This document shows positions 1 to 5,190 of a stretch of DNA of 7,620 bases, piece after piece. The DNA lies in the NCBI GenBank assembly GCA_016210375.1, contig JACQUH010000003.1, positions 1 to 7,620 on the forward strand. Direction: 5' to 3'. The notes beneath the pieces were generated by a model. The model was not told the DNA's origin, did not search any database, and was given only the letters and a program-made list of their open reading frames with translations. This DNA is from Chloroflexota bacterium (GTDB lineage Bacteria > Chloroflexota > Dehalococcoidia > Lucifugimonadales > JACPCL1). Positions within the stretch are counted from its first letter, which is position 1. Every line of letters begins with the position of its first letter. A program made the position numbers and the translations under genes.

Positions 1-802
1 CTATGTCCGGTGCGAAGCCAATGTCCAGCATCTCGTCCGCTTCGTCCAGAACCACTGTCTTGACCTTGTCCAGCCGTATGGTCCCCCGCTCCATGTGGTC
101 CATCAGGCGTCCTGGTGTGGCCACAATCACGTGGGCGCCCCTTTGCAGGGCGTCTAGCTGGGGGCCAAAGGCTTGGCCGCCGTAGATGGCCACGCACCGC
201 ACACCCTGGTATTGCCCCAAACGCTGGACCTCGGCGCACACCTGGACGGCCAACTCCCGTGTAGGGGCCAGCACCAGGACCTGCGCCTCTTTGATCTGGA
301 GGTCAACGGACTCCACCAGAGGTATGCCGAAGGCGGCAGTCTTGCCGGTGCCCGTCTGGGCCTGGCCTACCACATCCCGGCCAGCCCGCACCAGCGGGAT
401 CACGTCCTGCTGGATAGGCGTGGGCATCCTGTACCCCATGGCGGTGAGAGCGCGCCCCACCGGGGAAGAGACAGGCAACTCCCCAAAAAGGCCTGTGTCC
501 TCAGGCGCTTGGGCCACTGGTTCAGTCTGTACAGGGCTTCCCTCAGAGGTTGTTGCAGCGGATTGACCTGTGTGGCGGCGGCGGCGCCTGCGGCGCCTGG
601 GGTACTCGCCCGATGGCTCTGCGACTGGGGCTGGAATCGGTCTAGGAGCAGTTGGGGAGAGGATAGAGAGACTTGAAGAGCCGTTCACATGGACAGGGGA
701 CGGGGCTTCTCTGGTGGCAGTGGGAGCTGGAGTACCTGGTTCCTTGGTGTTTTCCTTCCAGGAGAAGATGGCCGAAAGCTTGCGAGTGATGGGTTTTAGG
801 AT
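1..802 (-). CDS. DEAD-box ATP-dependent RNA helicase, N-terminal part (3' end beyond window)
   Basis: This gene encodes an ATP-driven RNA-unwinding enzyme of helicase superfamily 2, expected in the cytoplasm in ribosome assembly or mRNA turnover. Reverse-strand translation gives the motifs in order, numbered from the start at 802: Q motif TPIQQ near residue 131, Walker A AQTGTGKT (Lys at about 154), motif Ia PTREL (180-184), TPGR (229-232) and motif II DEAD (253-256). The C-terminal RecA domain lies beyond the left edge. Ahead of the Q motif is an extension of about 110 residues rich in Pro, Ala, Ser and Thr, with eight consecutive arginines at 69-76. The frame is open back to a TAG at 905-907 but has no ATG, GTG or TTG before a GTG at 688, which lacks a ribosome binding site. 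A GGAGG sits 6 bases before an ATC at 802, giving MLKPITRKLSAIFSWKEN if ATC initiates. The family is certain; the start is not. It could be an RhlE- or CsdA-like helicase, but the subtype cannot be set from this half. Confidence 0.93.
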   Translation of the reverse strand, partial: MLKPITRKLSAIFSWKENTKEPGTPAPTATREAPSPVHVNGSSSLSILSPTAPRPIPAPVAEPSGEYPRRRRRRRRHTGQSAATTSEGSPVQTEPVAQAPEDTGLFGELPVSSPVGRALTAMGYRMPTPIQQDVIPLVRAGRDVVGQAQTGTGKTAAFGIPLVESVDLQIKEAQVLVLAPTRELAVQVCAEVQRLGQYQGVRCVAIYGGQAFGPQLDALQRGAHVIVATPGRLMDHMERGTIRLDKVKTVVLDEADEMLDIGFAPDI

Positions 803-853
803 GGTGGTCCTCCACTGAGCTGGTGTCTTGTAAGCTACGCGATGGCTGTGGAT

Positions 854-890
854 AAAGAAAAAGAGCGCACGCCAGTACGGCTGCGCTCTT
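854..890 (-). terminator. Intrinsic terminator-like hairpin in the helicase leader (possible attenuator)
   Basis: On the minus strand AAGAGCGCA pairs perfectly with TGCGCTCTT, and the stem continues as GCC/GGC past a bulged base, about 12 bp in all with a 5-base loop. A U-rich run (UUUUUCUUU) follows directly. It lies between the helicase promoter (941-969) and the helicase ribosome binding site, and no minus-strand gene lies upstream for it to end. It therefore probably acts as a leader attenuator or ends a short RNA. The opposite flank is also fairly T-rich, so it could work in both directions. Confidence 0.65.
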
Positions 891-940
891 CTCTTTCCAG
901 TTTTCTACTTGTGAGGAGTACCATACGAAGCTATGTCTCC

Positions 941-969
941 ATTCTACGACGCCGGTAGCACGGTGTCAA
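941..969 (-). promoter_or_regulatory. Sigma-70 type promoter for the DEAD-box helicase
   Basis: Reading the minus strand, a perfect -35 TTGACA (969-964) is followed after exactly 17 bases by TAGAAT (946-941), five of six matches to the -10 consensus. Transcription should start near 934, giving a leader of about 130 bases that contains the terminator-like hairpin at 854-890. Confidence 0.75.
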
Positions 970-1066
970 CACACATGCACGCACGGGCACGCTTTCCTTG
1001 CTTTGGGGTATTCCGCATCCCCCACAACGATGGTCATTTACAAAATAATCTGCCAATTGGGTTCCG

Positions 1067-1214
1067 ACCCAACCCCCTCTACTGGGAGTGGCTTTGCACC
1101 AAAAGTCAGGAAAGTGCAGAAAACCTTGGGTTTCCTGCCGGGGTCTGGGGTGTCCCCAGATTCAAATTCCCCCTCTCCTGCAGGAGAGGGGGACCACAGG
1201 GGGAGGGGTTGGGT
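1067..1214. repeat. MITE-like palindromic repeat unit, copy 1 (about 148 bp)
   Basis: The ends are inverted: ACCCAACCCC at 1067-1076 answers GGGGTTGGGT at 1205-1214. Inside are nested palindromes. GCAGAAAACC/GGTTTCCTGC spans 1116-1138 with one mismatch, and TCTGGGG/CCCCAGA spans 1144-1160. At 1169-1192 is a perfect 24-bp palindrome whose left half is CCCCCTCTCCTG. There is no credible coding content. The unit resembles the one at 1886-2035 in end sequence, length and C-rich/G-rich palindromes, so both look like members of one short, non-autonomous or REP-like family. Confidence 0.6.
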
Positions 1215-1251
1215 CTCATTGACATCACAATTGCTCAATAACCATAAGTCG

Positions 1252-1292
1252 GGGGTTAGTCGAACCCCAAACCTGGCACTTTAGTGCCAGGT
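1252..1292. repeat. Two adjacent tight inverted repeats
   Basis: GGGGTT (1252-1257) pairs with AACCCC (1263-1268) across a 5-base loop. Two bases later, ACCTGGCACT (1271-1280) pairs perfectly with AGTGCCAGGT (1283-1292) across only 2 bases. There is no T-run on either side, so a terminator is unlikely. The position just outside the palindromic unit at 1067-1214 suggests another intergenic repeat or a protein-binding site. Confidence 0.55.
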
Positions 1293-1431
1293 CGTACAAG
1301 TCGCCACTCCAAAGCAAACGGAACCCACAGGCGCGGGATGTTCCGCCAGGGCGGCCGGTGGTACAATAGCTCACCTTGCGGATCACGTCAGAAAAATCAT
1401 GGCGTTTTCAGACAGAATAGGAGGTGTTTCC

Positions 1432-1734
1432 ATGCTCTTTCAGGTCACCCACACCCATACCAATGAGGGTTGTCCAGCCCAGTCGCCGGAGCAGGTCAAA
1501 CGCATCAGCGATTGGTGGCATGCCATGAAGAACACCCCTGGGGTGAAGGTGCTTGCCGGGTACGTGTCCCCCATGGACCATGTCTTCCACATCACCGTGG
1601 AAGCGGACGACTACCCGACCTTGGCTCGGGCCCTTGGCCCCTTGAACGCTATTGGTCAGGGGCATACTAGCCCTATCCTCACCCTGGACCAGGCGTTTCC
1701 CATGGCGGAAACGGGGGCGTTCCGCTTGAGGTGA
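1432..1734 (+). CDS. Small uncharacterised protein, possibly a dimeric alpha/beta-barrel (DUF3303-like) fold
   Basis: A 100-residue protein of unknown function starting MLFQVTHTHTNEGCP. The ATG at 1432 is chosen because AGGAGG lies 7 bases before it at 1419-1424; an ATG at 1399 in the same frame has no such site. There is no signal peptide and no membrane segment, so it should be cytoplasmic. The pattern is an N-terminal strand (MLFQVTHTH), a helix with a Trp pair (KRISDWWHAM), a strand (VKVLAGYVS), a His-rich strand (DHVFHITVEA), a helix (YPTLARALGPL) and a C-terminal strand near TSPILTL. That beta-alpha-beta order is typical of small ferredoxin-like dimeric barrels such as DUF3303 or YCII-type proteins, but I assign it only by general shape. 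Six of its seven histidines fall in two groups (HTHT near the N-terminus; MDHVFH in the middle) and could bind metal, which is speculative. It stands alone between repeat-rich regions. Confidence 0.7.
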   Translation: MLFQVTHTHTNEGCPAQSPEQVKRISDWWHAMKNTPGVKVLAGYVSPMDHVFHITVEADDYPTLARALGPLNAIGQGHTSPILTLDQAFPMAETGAFRLR

Positions 1735-1786
1735 TGCTGGCATTGCACAACCTCACCCGTGCCAGCGGAAAAGGGTGCGACGTTCC

Positions 1787-1829
1787 ATGAAGGTTGGCCT
1801 TGCGGCTATGCTGCAAAGCCAACCTTCAT
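1787..1829. repeat. Long near-perfect inverted repeat downstream of the small gene
   Basis: GAAGGTTGGCCTTGCGGC pairs with GCTGCAAAGCCAACCTTC across a 3-base loop, giving about 20 bp with one C/A mismatch and one G-U pair. No T-run follows in either direction, so it is a poor intrinsic terminator although it lies about 55 bases after the stop codon at 1734. It could be a 3' mRNA-stabilising structure or part of the local palindromic repeat family. Confidence 0.55.
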
Positions 1830-1885
1830 TCAATTCCAATACCCTTTATGGTCATCAACCATATAGTTGTGTTGCTGTGGTTCTG

Positions 1886-2035
1886 ACCTCTCCTCCTGTG
1901 GCCCCCCTCTCCCAAAGAGAGAGGGGGACGGTAGACTAAGGAATCGGTGTGATGTGGCAAAGCCGCATCATACCGATTCAAACAACTCTTCTCCCCCTTC
2001 CCCCTAGGGGAAGGGGGAGCCAGAGGGGGTTGGGT
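1886..2035. repeat. MITE-like palindromic repeat unit, copy 2 (about 150 bp)
   Basis: The left part reads ACCTCTCCTCCTGTGG and then a CCCCCTCTC/GAGAGGGGG hairpin (about 1902-1927). The centre (1942-1978) is a 37-bp near-perfect palindrome with arms AATCGGT/ACCGATT and TGATGTGGC/GCCGCATCA around AAA. The right part is a perfect 13-bp hairpin CTCCCCCTTCCCC/GGGGAAGGGGGAG (1991-2019) and then the end AGAGGGGGTTGGGT (2022-2035). That end is identical, in reverse complement, to the left end of the unit at 1067-1214. The GGTTGGGT ends, size and C-rich hairpins tie the two units together. Confidence 0.6.
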
Positions 2036-2140
2036 TATTTAGTCGATGACCATCAGGCGTACCTCTTGTAATGGAGCATGGTTTTAGCTCCAGGAAAGGG
2101 AGTCCTCTGGAGCAGTCCGTGACGCTGTGGTTCCCAGATA

Positions 2141-2178
2141 GAAAAGCCCCAGTCCAGAGAGGGGGCTGGACTGGGGCT
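2141..2178 (-). terminator. Rho-independent terminator of ftsZ
   Basis: On the minus strand AGCCCCAGTCCAG pairs perfectly with CTGGACTGGGGCT (13 bp, arms 2166-2178 and 2145-2157, 8-base loop) and is followed by TTTTCT. It lies about 50 bases past the ftsZ stop codon, in the right orientation. Confidence 0.8.
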
Positions 2179-2186
2179 CTGGCGAT

Positions 2187-2222
2187 AGCTTGCCTGGAGA
2201 GAGGAGCGGAACCAGGCAGGCT
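2187..2222 (-). repeat. Second hairpin directly after the ftsZ stop codon
   Basis: AGCTTGCCTGG (2187-2197) pairs with CCAGGCAGGCT (2212-2222) with one mismatch across a 14-base loop. It begins 8 bases beyond the ftsZ stop codon and precedes the terminator at 2141-2178. It may be a 3' stability structure or the weaker half of a tandem terminator. Confidence 0.45.
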
Positions 2223-2229
2223 ATATTCT

Positions 2230-3318
2230 CTATATTCGCCGAAGGGTAGAAGGAGACCCGTCGGCGCGGGCAGGGGATAGAGCGGGGGTGGGTCTTGCCC
2301 CGACACCAAAGCTCCTTAGGGTCTTGCCGTCGCTGGAGGTTTCAGGGATGCCAGTAGCAATGACCGTGAGGCGCACCCGGTCGTCCATGGTGGGATCGTT
2401 GACCATGCCAAAGAAAATGACGGCCTCGCGGGTGACCCTGGAGGCGATGAACTGGCCGGCGGCGTTGACCTCGCCCAGGGTCAGCTTCGGACCGCCGTTG
2501 ACGCAGAACAGCACGCCCTGGGCGCCGTCAATGCTCACGTCCAGCAGTGTGTTGGTGACCGCCGTCTTGGCGCACTCCATCATGCCGTTGGGGCCCTTGG
2601 CTTCACCGATGGACATGAGGGCGCGGCCCGGCATCTTCATGATGGCGCGCACATCCGCCATGTCCACGTTGATCTCCCCGGGGACGTTGATCAGCTCGGC
2701 CACGGAGAGGACCCCGTACATCACTGCTTCGTCAGCCCTCTTGAGGGCCTCCTCCATGGAGATGTCGGCGCTCATCATCTTCAGTAGGCGGTCGTTGTGG
2801 ATGACGATGAGGTTGTCCACCTTTTCCTTCAGCCTGCCCACGCCTGCCATGGCCAGCTCTAGCCGGCGGTGGCCTTCCCAGGAGAAAGGCGTGGTGACGA
2901 CCCCGACAACCAGGGCGCCAGAGTTGCGAGCAATCTCCGCCACCACCGGCGCAGCGCCGGTGCCAGTGCCACCCCCCATGCCTGCGGTGACGAACACCAG
3001 GTCCTTCCTGTTCAGGGCGCTCATCAACTCCTGGTGGGACCCCTTCGCTGCCCGGCCACCCACCTCCGGGTTGCCGCCGGCGCCGAGACCGTGGGTGATG
3101 TCGTCGCCAATCTGGAGCACCTTGGCGCCCTGCACCATGCCCAGGGACTTGATGTCGGTATTCACGCAAATGTAGTTAACCCCGGGTACACTCTTTTCCT
3201 TCATCATCCGCGTCACGGCGTTGCATCCGCCGCCGCCCACACCGATGACAGTGATGGCGGCTGCTGCCTCTCGGAACGGATGGGCCACGCCTGGGCTTCC
3301 CGTTTCTACGATGGTCAT
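2230..3318 (-). CDS. ftsZ: Cell division protein FtsZ
   Basis: A tubulin-like GTPase of 362 residues that assembles the cytoplasmic division ring at midcell. The nucleotide-binding part has VIGVGGGGCNAV (24-35), GLGAGGNPEVG (77-87) and the signature GMGGGTGTG (113-121). The catalytic T7 loop NVDMAD (217-222) keeps Asn and both Asp residues, so GTP hydrolysis should be intact. The start at 3318 has AAAGGAG 7 bases upstream. Several usually well-kept stretches are altered: TTPFSWEGHRR where KPFSFEGKRR is common, HNDRLL for PNDRLL, and ADEAVMYGVLSVAELI for ADDVLRQGVQGISDLI. The tail after the core (about residue 324) is only some 38 residues and ends SPSTLRRI, a poor version of the usual IPAFLRR-like peptide that binds FtsA and other partners. 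It is not beside ftsA, ftsQ or mur genes and has its own promoter and terminator. It may be a second, divergent FtsZ paralogue or the only FtsZ of a lineage without FtsA. Confidence 0.97.
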   Translation of the reverse strand: MTIVETGSPGVAHPFREAAAAITVIGVGGGGCNAVTRMMKEKSVPGVNYICVNTDIKSLGMVQGAKVLQIGDDITHGLGAGGNPEVGGRAAKGSHQELMSALNRKDLVFVTAGMGGGTGTGAAPVVAEIARNSGALVVGVVTTPFSWEGHRRLELAMAGVGRLKEKVDNLIVIHNDRLLKMMSADISMEEALKRADEAVMYGVLSVAELINVPGEINVDMADVRAIMKMPGRALMSIGEAKGPNGMMECAKTAVTNTLLDVSIDGAQGVLFCVNGGPKLTLGEVNAAGQFIASRVTREAVIFFGMVNDPTMDDRVRLTVIATGIPETSSDGKTLRSFGVGARPTPALSPARADGSPSTLRRI

Positions 3319-3679
3319 AGGTGCGCTCCTTTACAGACAAATCAGCTATGAGTTCTAGACGTACAAAGAGATTATCTGTCATTTGGGAAAATGTCAAGAA
3401 GTTTTGCTGGAATTTGCCGGGAATTCTTGAAGGCTCAGGAGGATGCTAGGGGAAGCCAGCAGAGCAACGAGAATGAGAATACAGATAATTACGCAGGATA
3501 TACGCGAGAAGACGAGCAAACATTGGGGCGGATTTTCTGGCGACCAGGAGCGCTCTGGGGTGCCTGTTGGGGTGCATGGAGCGGCGCTTTGCTGGCTTGC
3601 GCGAGGGTCGGCTACCAGCGACCGGAGAGGGCGTGCTCTCCAGCCACCAACTATAGCGGAAAGGCACAGGGGAGAGAAG
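3319..3679. other. Spacer between ftsZ and tRNA-Arg
   Basis: Apart from the ftsZ promoter I see no gene. A 6-bp inverted repeat GGAGAG/CTCTCC (3624-3641) lies about 40 bases beyond the tRNA 3' end without a T-run, so tRNA termination is unclear and some read-through toward ftsZ is possible. Open frames on both strands are short and lack ribosome binding sites. Confidence 0.5.
3371..3397 (-). promoter_or_regulatory. Sigma-70 type promoter of ftsZ
   Basis: On the minus strand a perfect TTGACA (3397-3392) is followed after 15 bases by GATAAT (3376-3371), five of six matches to the -10 box. The spacing is slightly short. The start would be near 3364, leaving a leader of about 45 bases before the ftsZ ATG at 3318. 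Confidence 0.6.
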
Positions 3680-3752
3680 CGCCCCAGGCGGGATTCGAAC
3701 CCACGGCCCGCTGCTTAGAAGGCAGCCGCTCTGTCCGCTGAGCTACTGGGGC
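3680..3752 (-). tRNA. tRNA-Arg (anticodon TCT)
   Basis: The reverse complement folds as a full 73-base cloverleaf. The acceptor is GCCCCAG/CTGGGGC, the D stem GCTC/GAGC, and the anticodon stem GCTGC/GCAGC with loop CTTCTAA. The T arm is GTGGG-TTCGAAT-CCCGC and the discriminator base is G. The anticodon TCT (3719-3717) reads AGA and, by wobble, AGG arginine codons. CCA is not encoded (CTT follows), so it must be added by nucleotidyltransferase. The gene is solitary, with its own promoter at 3766-3795. Confidence 0.97.
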
Positions 3753-3962
3753 GTTACATAAAGGGAGTGTAGCAAGCCATGCCCACAGGGGTCAACCCGC
3801 TGGAGCAGTGTGCCCACCCTGCTTTGGGATGGTGTGGCGGTCCCCCCGACCAGTGGCCTCTGCGGAGACAAAGAGACTTTGTACTCCTCACTCTGAAGGA
3901 GGGCCGGGGACATCGGCAGGACCGAAGGAACCTCCTACCAAACACGCCTGCGCCATGGCGCG
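3753..3962. other. Spacer between DedA gene and tRNA-Arg
   Basis: It contains the tRNA promoter and a small palindrome ACAAAG-AGA-CTTTGT (3868-3882) of unknown role. No coding region or clear DedA terminator is seen; open frames here are without ribosome binding sites. Confidence 0.5.
3766..3795 (-). promoter_or_regulatory. Promoter of tRNA-Arg
   Basis: On the minus strand TTGACC (3795-3790) is followed after 18 bases by TACACT (3771-3766), and the mature tRNA begins 13 bases later. The spacing is as expected for a short tRNA leader. Confidence 0.65.
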
Positions 3963-4622
3963 CTACGGGTGTGCCTCTTCCGGTGCTTCCTTCCCTTCAC
4001 GGCGGATGCGCCGGATGCGCGTGTACAGGTAAGCTCCCGTTGCCAGGACCAGCACAAGGAGTACCGGTATATCAAAGGGGCGCATAGCGCGGCGGAGGGC
4101 CTCCCAGTTTTCGCCCAGAAGGTAGCCGCCGTAGGCCAGAGCCAGGGACCAGGGGAAGGAGCCGGCAAAGGTGAGCAGGCTGAAACGCAGCACGGGCATC
4201 TTTACCACTCCCGCCGGAAAACTGATGAAGGTCCTCACCACAGGAAGGAGGCGGGAAAGGAACACCGCCCAGTCGCCATACCGGGCGAACCACCGGTCTG
4301 CCTTGCTCAGGTCCGAACGTGTAACGAGGACATAGCGGCCCCATCTTTCCAGGAGGGGCCTCCCCCCCCAGGAACCCAGCCAATAGGACAGGAGAGACCC
4401 CAGGAGGTTGCCCAGGGCGCCGTAGAACCCGGCCAGCAATACGTGCCAGGCGCTCAGGCCCTTGGCCTGGATGAGCATCCAGCCGCTCAGGGGCATGATA
4501 AGCTCGCTGGGCAAAGGGATGGAGGCGCTTTCCACCGCCATCAGCAGCACCACTCCAGGCCAGCCAAGGGCGTCGTAAACTTGGGCTACTATATCCAGGA
4601 TATAGTGTTCTAGAACTTCCAT
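3963..4622 (-). CDS. DedA-family (SNARE-associated / VTT domain) inner-membrane protein
   Basis: A 219-residue integral membrane protein of the DedA superfamily, which is linked in well-studied bacteria to lipid carrier recycling (undecaprenyl phosphate or phospholipid flipping) and membrane homeostasis. It shows the family pattern: an N-terminal hydrophobic segment (GWPGVVLLMAVESASIPLPSE), with the acidic residue and Pro-Ser-Glu motif typical of the first re-entrant region. Next comes LSGWMLIQAKG, then the GALGNLLGSLLSYWLGSWGG helix. The conserved arginine segment FLSRLLPVVRTFISFPAGVVKM follows, then SFPWSLALAYGGYLLGENW and a last hydrophobic helix before a charged tail. The start at 4622 has AAGG 5 bases upstream and gives a family-like N-terminus (MEVLEHYILDIV). 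An in-frame ATG at 4661 would add 13 residues but has no ribosome binding site. The exact substrate cannot be read from the sequence. The gene diverges from the cupredoxin gene and its start region overlaps that gene's promoter. Confidence 0.93.
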   Translation of the reverse strand: MEVLEHYILDIVAQVYDALGWPGVVLLMAVESASIPLPSELIMPLSGWMLIQAKGLSAWHVLLAGFYGALGNLLGSLLSYWLGSWGGRPLLERWGRYVLVTRSDLSKADRWFARYGDWAVFLSRLLPVVRTFISFPAGVVKMPVLRFSLLTFAGSFPWSLALAYGGYLLGENWEALRRAMRPFDIPVLLVLVLATGAYLYTRIRRIRREGKEAPEEAHP

Positions 4623-4626
4623 CGCC

Positions 4627-4655
4627 TTGACACTGTACCATGGTTGTGATAAAAA
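4627..4655 (+). promoter_or_regulatory. Promoter of the cupredoxin gene, overlapping the DedA start region
   Basis: TTGACA (4627-4632) is a perfect -35. After 17 bases comes TAAAAA (4650-4655) preceded by TG at 4647-4648, an extended -10 arrangement. Transcription should begin near 4662, giving a leader of about 70 bases. A minus-strand TACAGT at 4637-4632 could be the -10 of an almost leaderless dedA transcript, which would make the two promoters overlap; that part is weak. Confidence 0.55.
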
Positions 4656-4732
4656 TAACATTCATCTGCTACCGCTGCCTGGCCAAAGGGCCTGTCCTAT
4701 GGCGGGAAACGGTAGGCTTTTTAGGAGGAAAT

Positions 4733-5167
4733 GTGCGAAGAGTATCCATAGTTGCGGGAGTTTTCCTACTTGCCCTGTCCCTGGGCGTGACGGCCTGCGG
4801 AGGCGGGGGCGGAGCCAGCCCTACCCCCACCAGGGCGGCGACGACGCCGACTCGGGCGCCTGCCACCACAACACCTAGCGGCGACGCGGGCGGCGGCGAG
4901 GTGATCAAGGTCATCCAGCATGAGGGGGGCTCCTACTATTTTGAGCCTAACAAGTTCAATCTGACCCTGGGAAAGACCTACACCTTAGACTTTGTGGTGA
5001 CCAAGGAGTTCCACACCTTCACCGTTGACGCCCTCGGTATCAGCATATTCACTAACCCCGGCGAGGTGGTGAAGGTCCCTGTGACGCCTACCAAGACGGG
5101 AACGTTCAAGCTCTACTGCATCCCCCACGAGGCCCTGGGGATGATTGGCGAGGTTACGGTAAGCTAG
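4733..5167 (+). CDS. Lipoprotein cupredoxin (plastocyanin-like type 1 copper protein)
   Basis: A membrane-anchored, extracytoplasmic blue-copper protein of 144 residues, expected to carry electrons or bind copper outside the cell membrane. The GTG at 4733 is chosen because AGGAGG ends 4 bases before it (4723-4728) and because it puts a clean signal sequence first: RR, a hydrophobic stretch VAGVFLLALSLGV, then the lipobox VTAC with the lipidated Cys at 22. Residues 23-55 are a Gly run and a Pro/Thr/Ala linker (TPTRAATTPTRAP). The cupredoxin domain fills 56-144. The four type 1 copper ligands are visible: His94 in EFHTFTV, then Cys129, His132 and Met137 in YCIPHEALGM, the same C-x2-H-x4-M spacing as plastocyanin. 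A clear terminator follows. No oxidase or cytochrome gene is adjacent, so the electron partner is unknown. Confidence 0.92.
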   Translation: MRRVSIVAGVFLLALSLGVTACGGGGGASPTPTRAATTPTRAPATTTPSGDAGGGEVIKVIQHEGGSYYFEPNKFNLTLGKTYTLDFVVTKEFHTFTVDALGISIFTNPGEVVKVPVTPTKTGTFKLYCIPHEALGMIGEVTVS

Positions 5168-5190
5168 AGTCGCTTTTACCTGGTATCATC

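Larger units (their letters stand above)
905..1431. other. Intergenic region between helicase and the small plus-strand gene
   Basis: No gene is supported here. The short open frames have no ribosome binding sites and run through palindromic repeats. The region holds the helicase promoter (941-969), a purine/pyrimidine alternating stretch (969-985), the repeat unit at 1067-1214, the paired hairpins at 1252-1292, and a possible weak -10 (TACAAT, 1362-1367) for the gene at 1432 that lacks a convincing -35. Confidence 0.6.
1735..2229. other. Gene-free, hairpin-rich region between two convergent genes
   Basis: No coding region is supported. Besides the hairpin at 1787-1829, the repeat unit at 1886-2035 and the ftsZ terminator, it holds a 7-bp inverted repeat GCTGGCA/TGCCAGC (1736-1766) just after the small gene. 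Downstream of the repeat unit, GCTCCAG and CTGGAGC flank a short loop at about 2088-2113. Convergence of the genes on either side explains why no promoters are expected here. Confidence 0.6.

Noticed and set aside
173..676. Plus-strand open frames opposite the helicase
   Set aside because: The minus strand encodes all N-terminal DEAD-box motifs in order, so these frames are reversed-frame artefacts.
933..1284. Open frames of about 60 to 100 codons in the repeat region
   Set aside because: They run through palindromic repeat sequence, lack ribosome binding sites and encode no protein-like pattern.
1067..2035. CRISPR array
   Set aside because: The repeats are palindromic units of about 150 bp at two sites with no regular short direct repeats or spacers, and there are no cas genes.
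2288..3175. 295-codon plus-strand open frame antisense to ftsZ
   Set aside because: It mirrors the ftsZ coding frame in GC-rich DNA, has composition like a reversed frame (Ser, Arg, Pro rich) and no family motifs; ftsZ on the other strand is certain.
4662..4732. Riboswitch in the cupredoxin leader
   Set aside because: Only about 70 bases with a weak CTACCG/CGGTAG pairing; no known aptamer core is recognisable.
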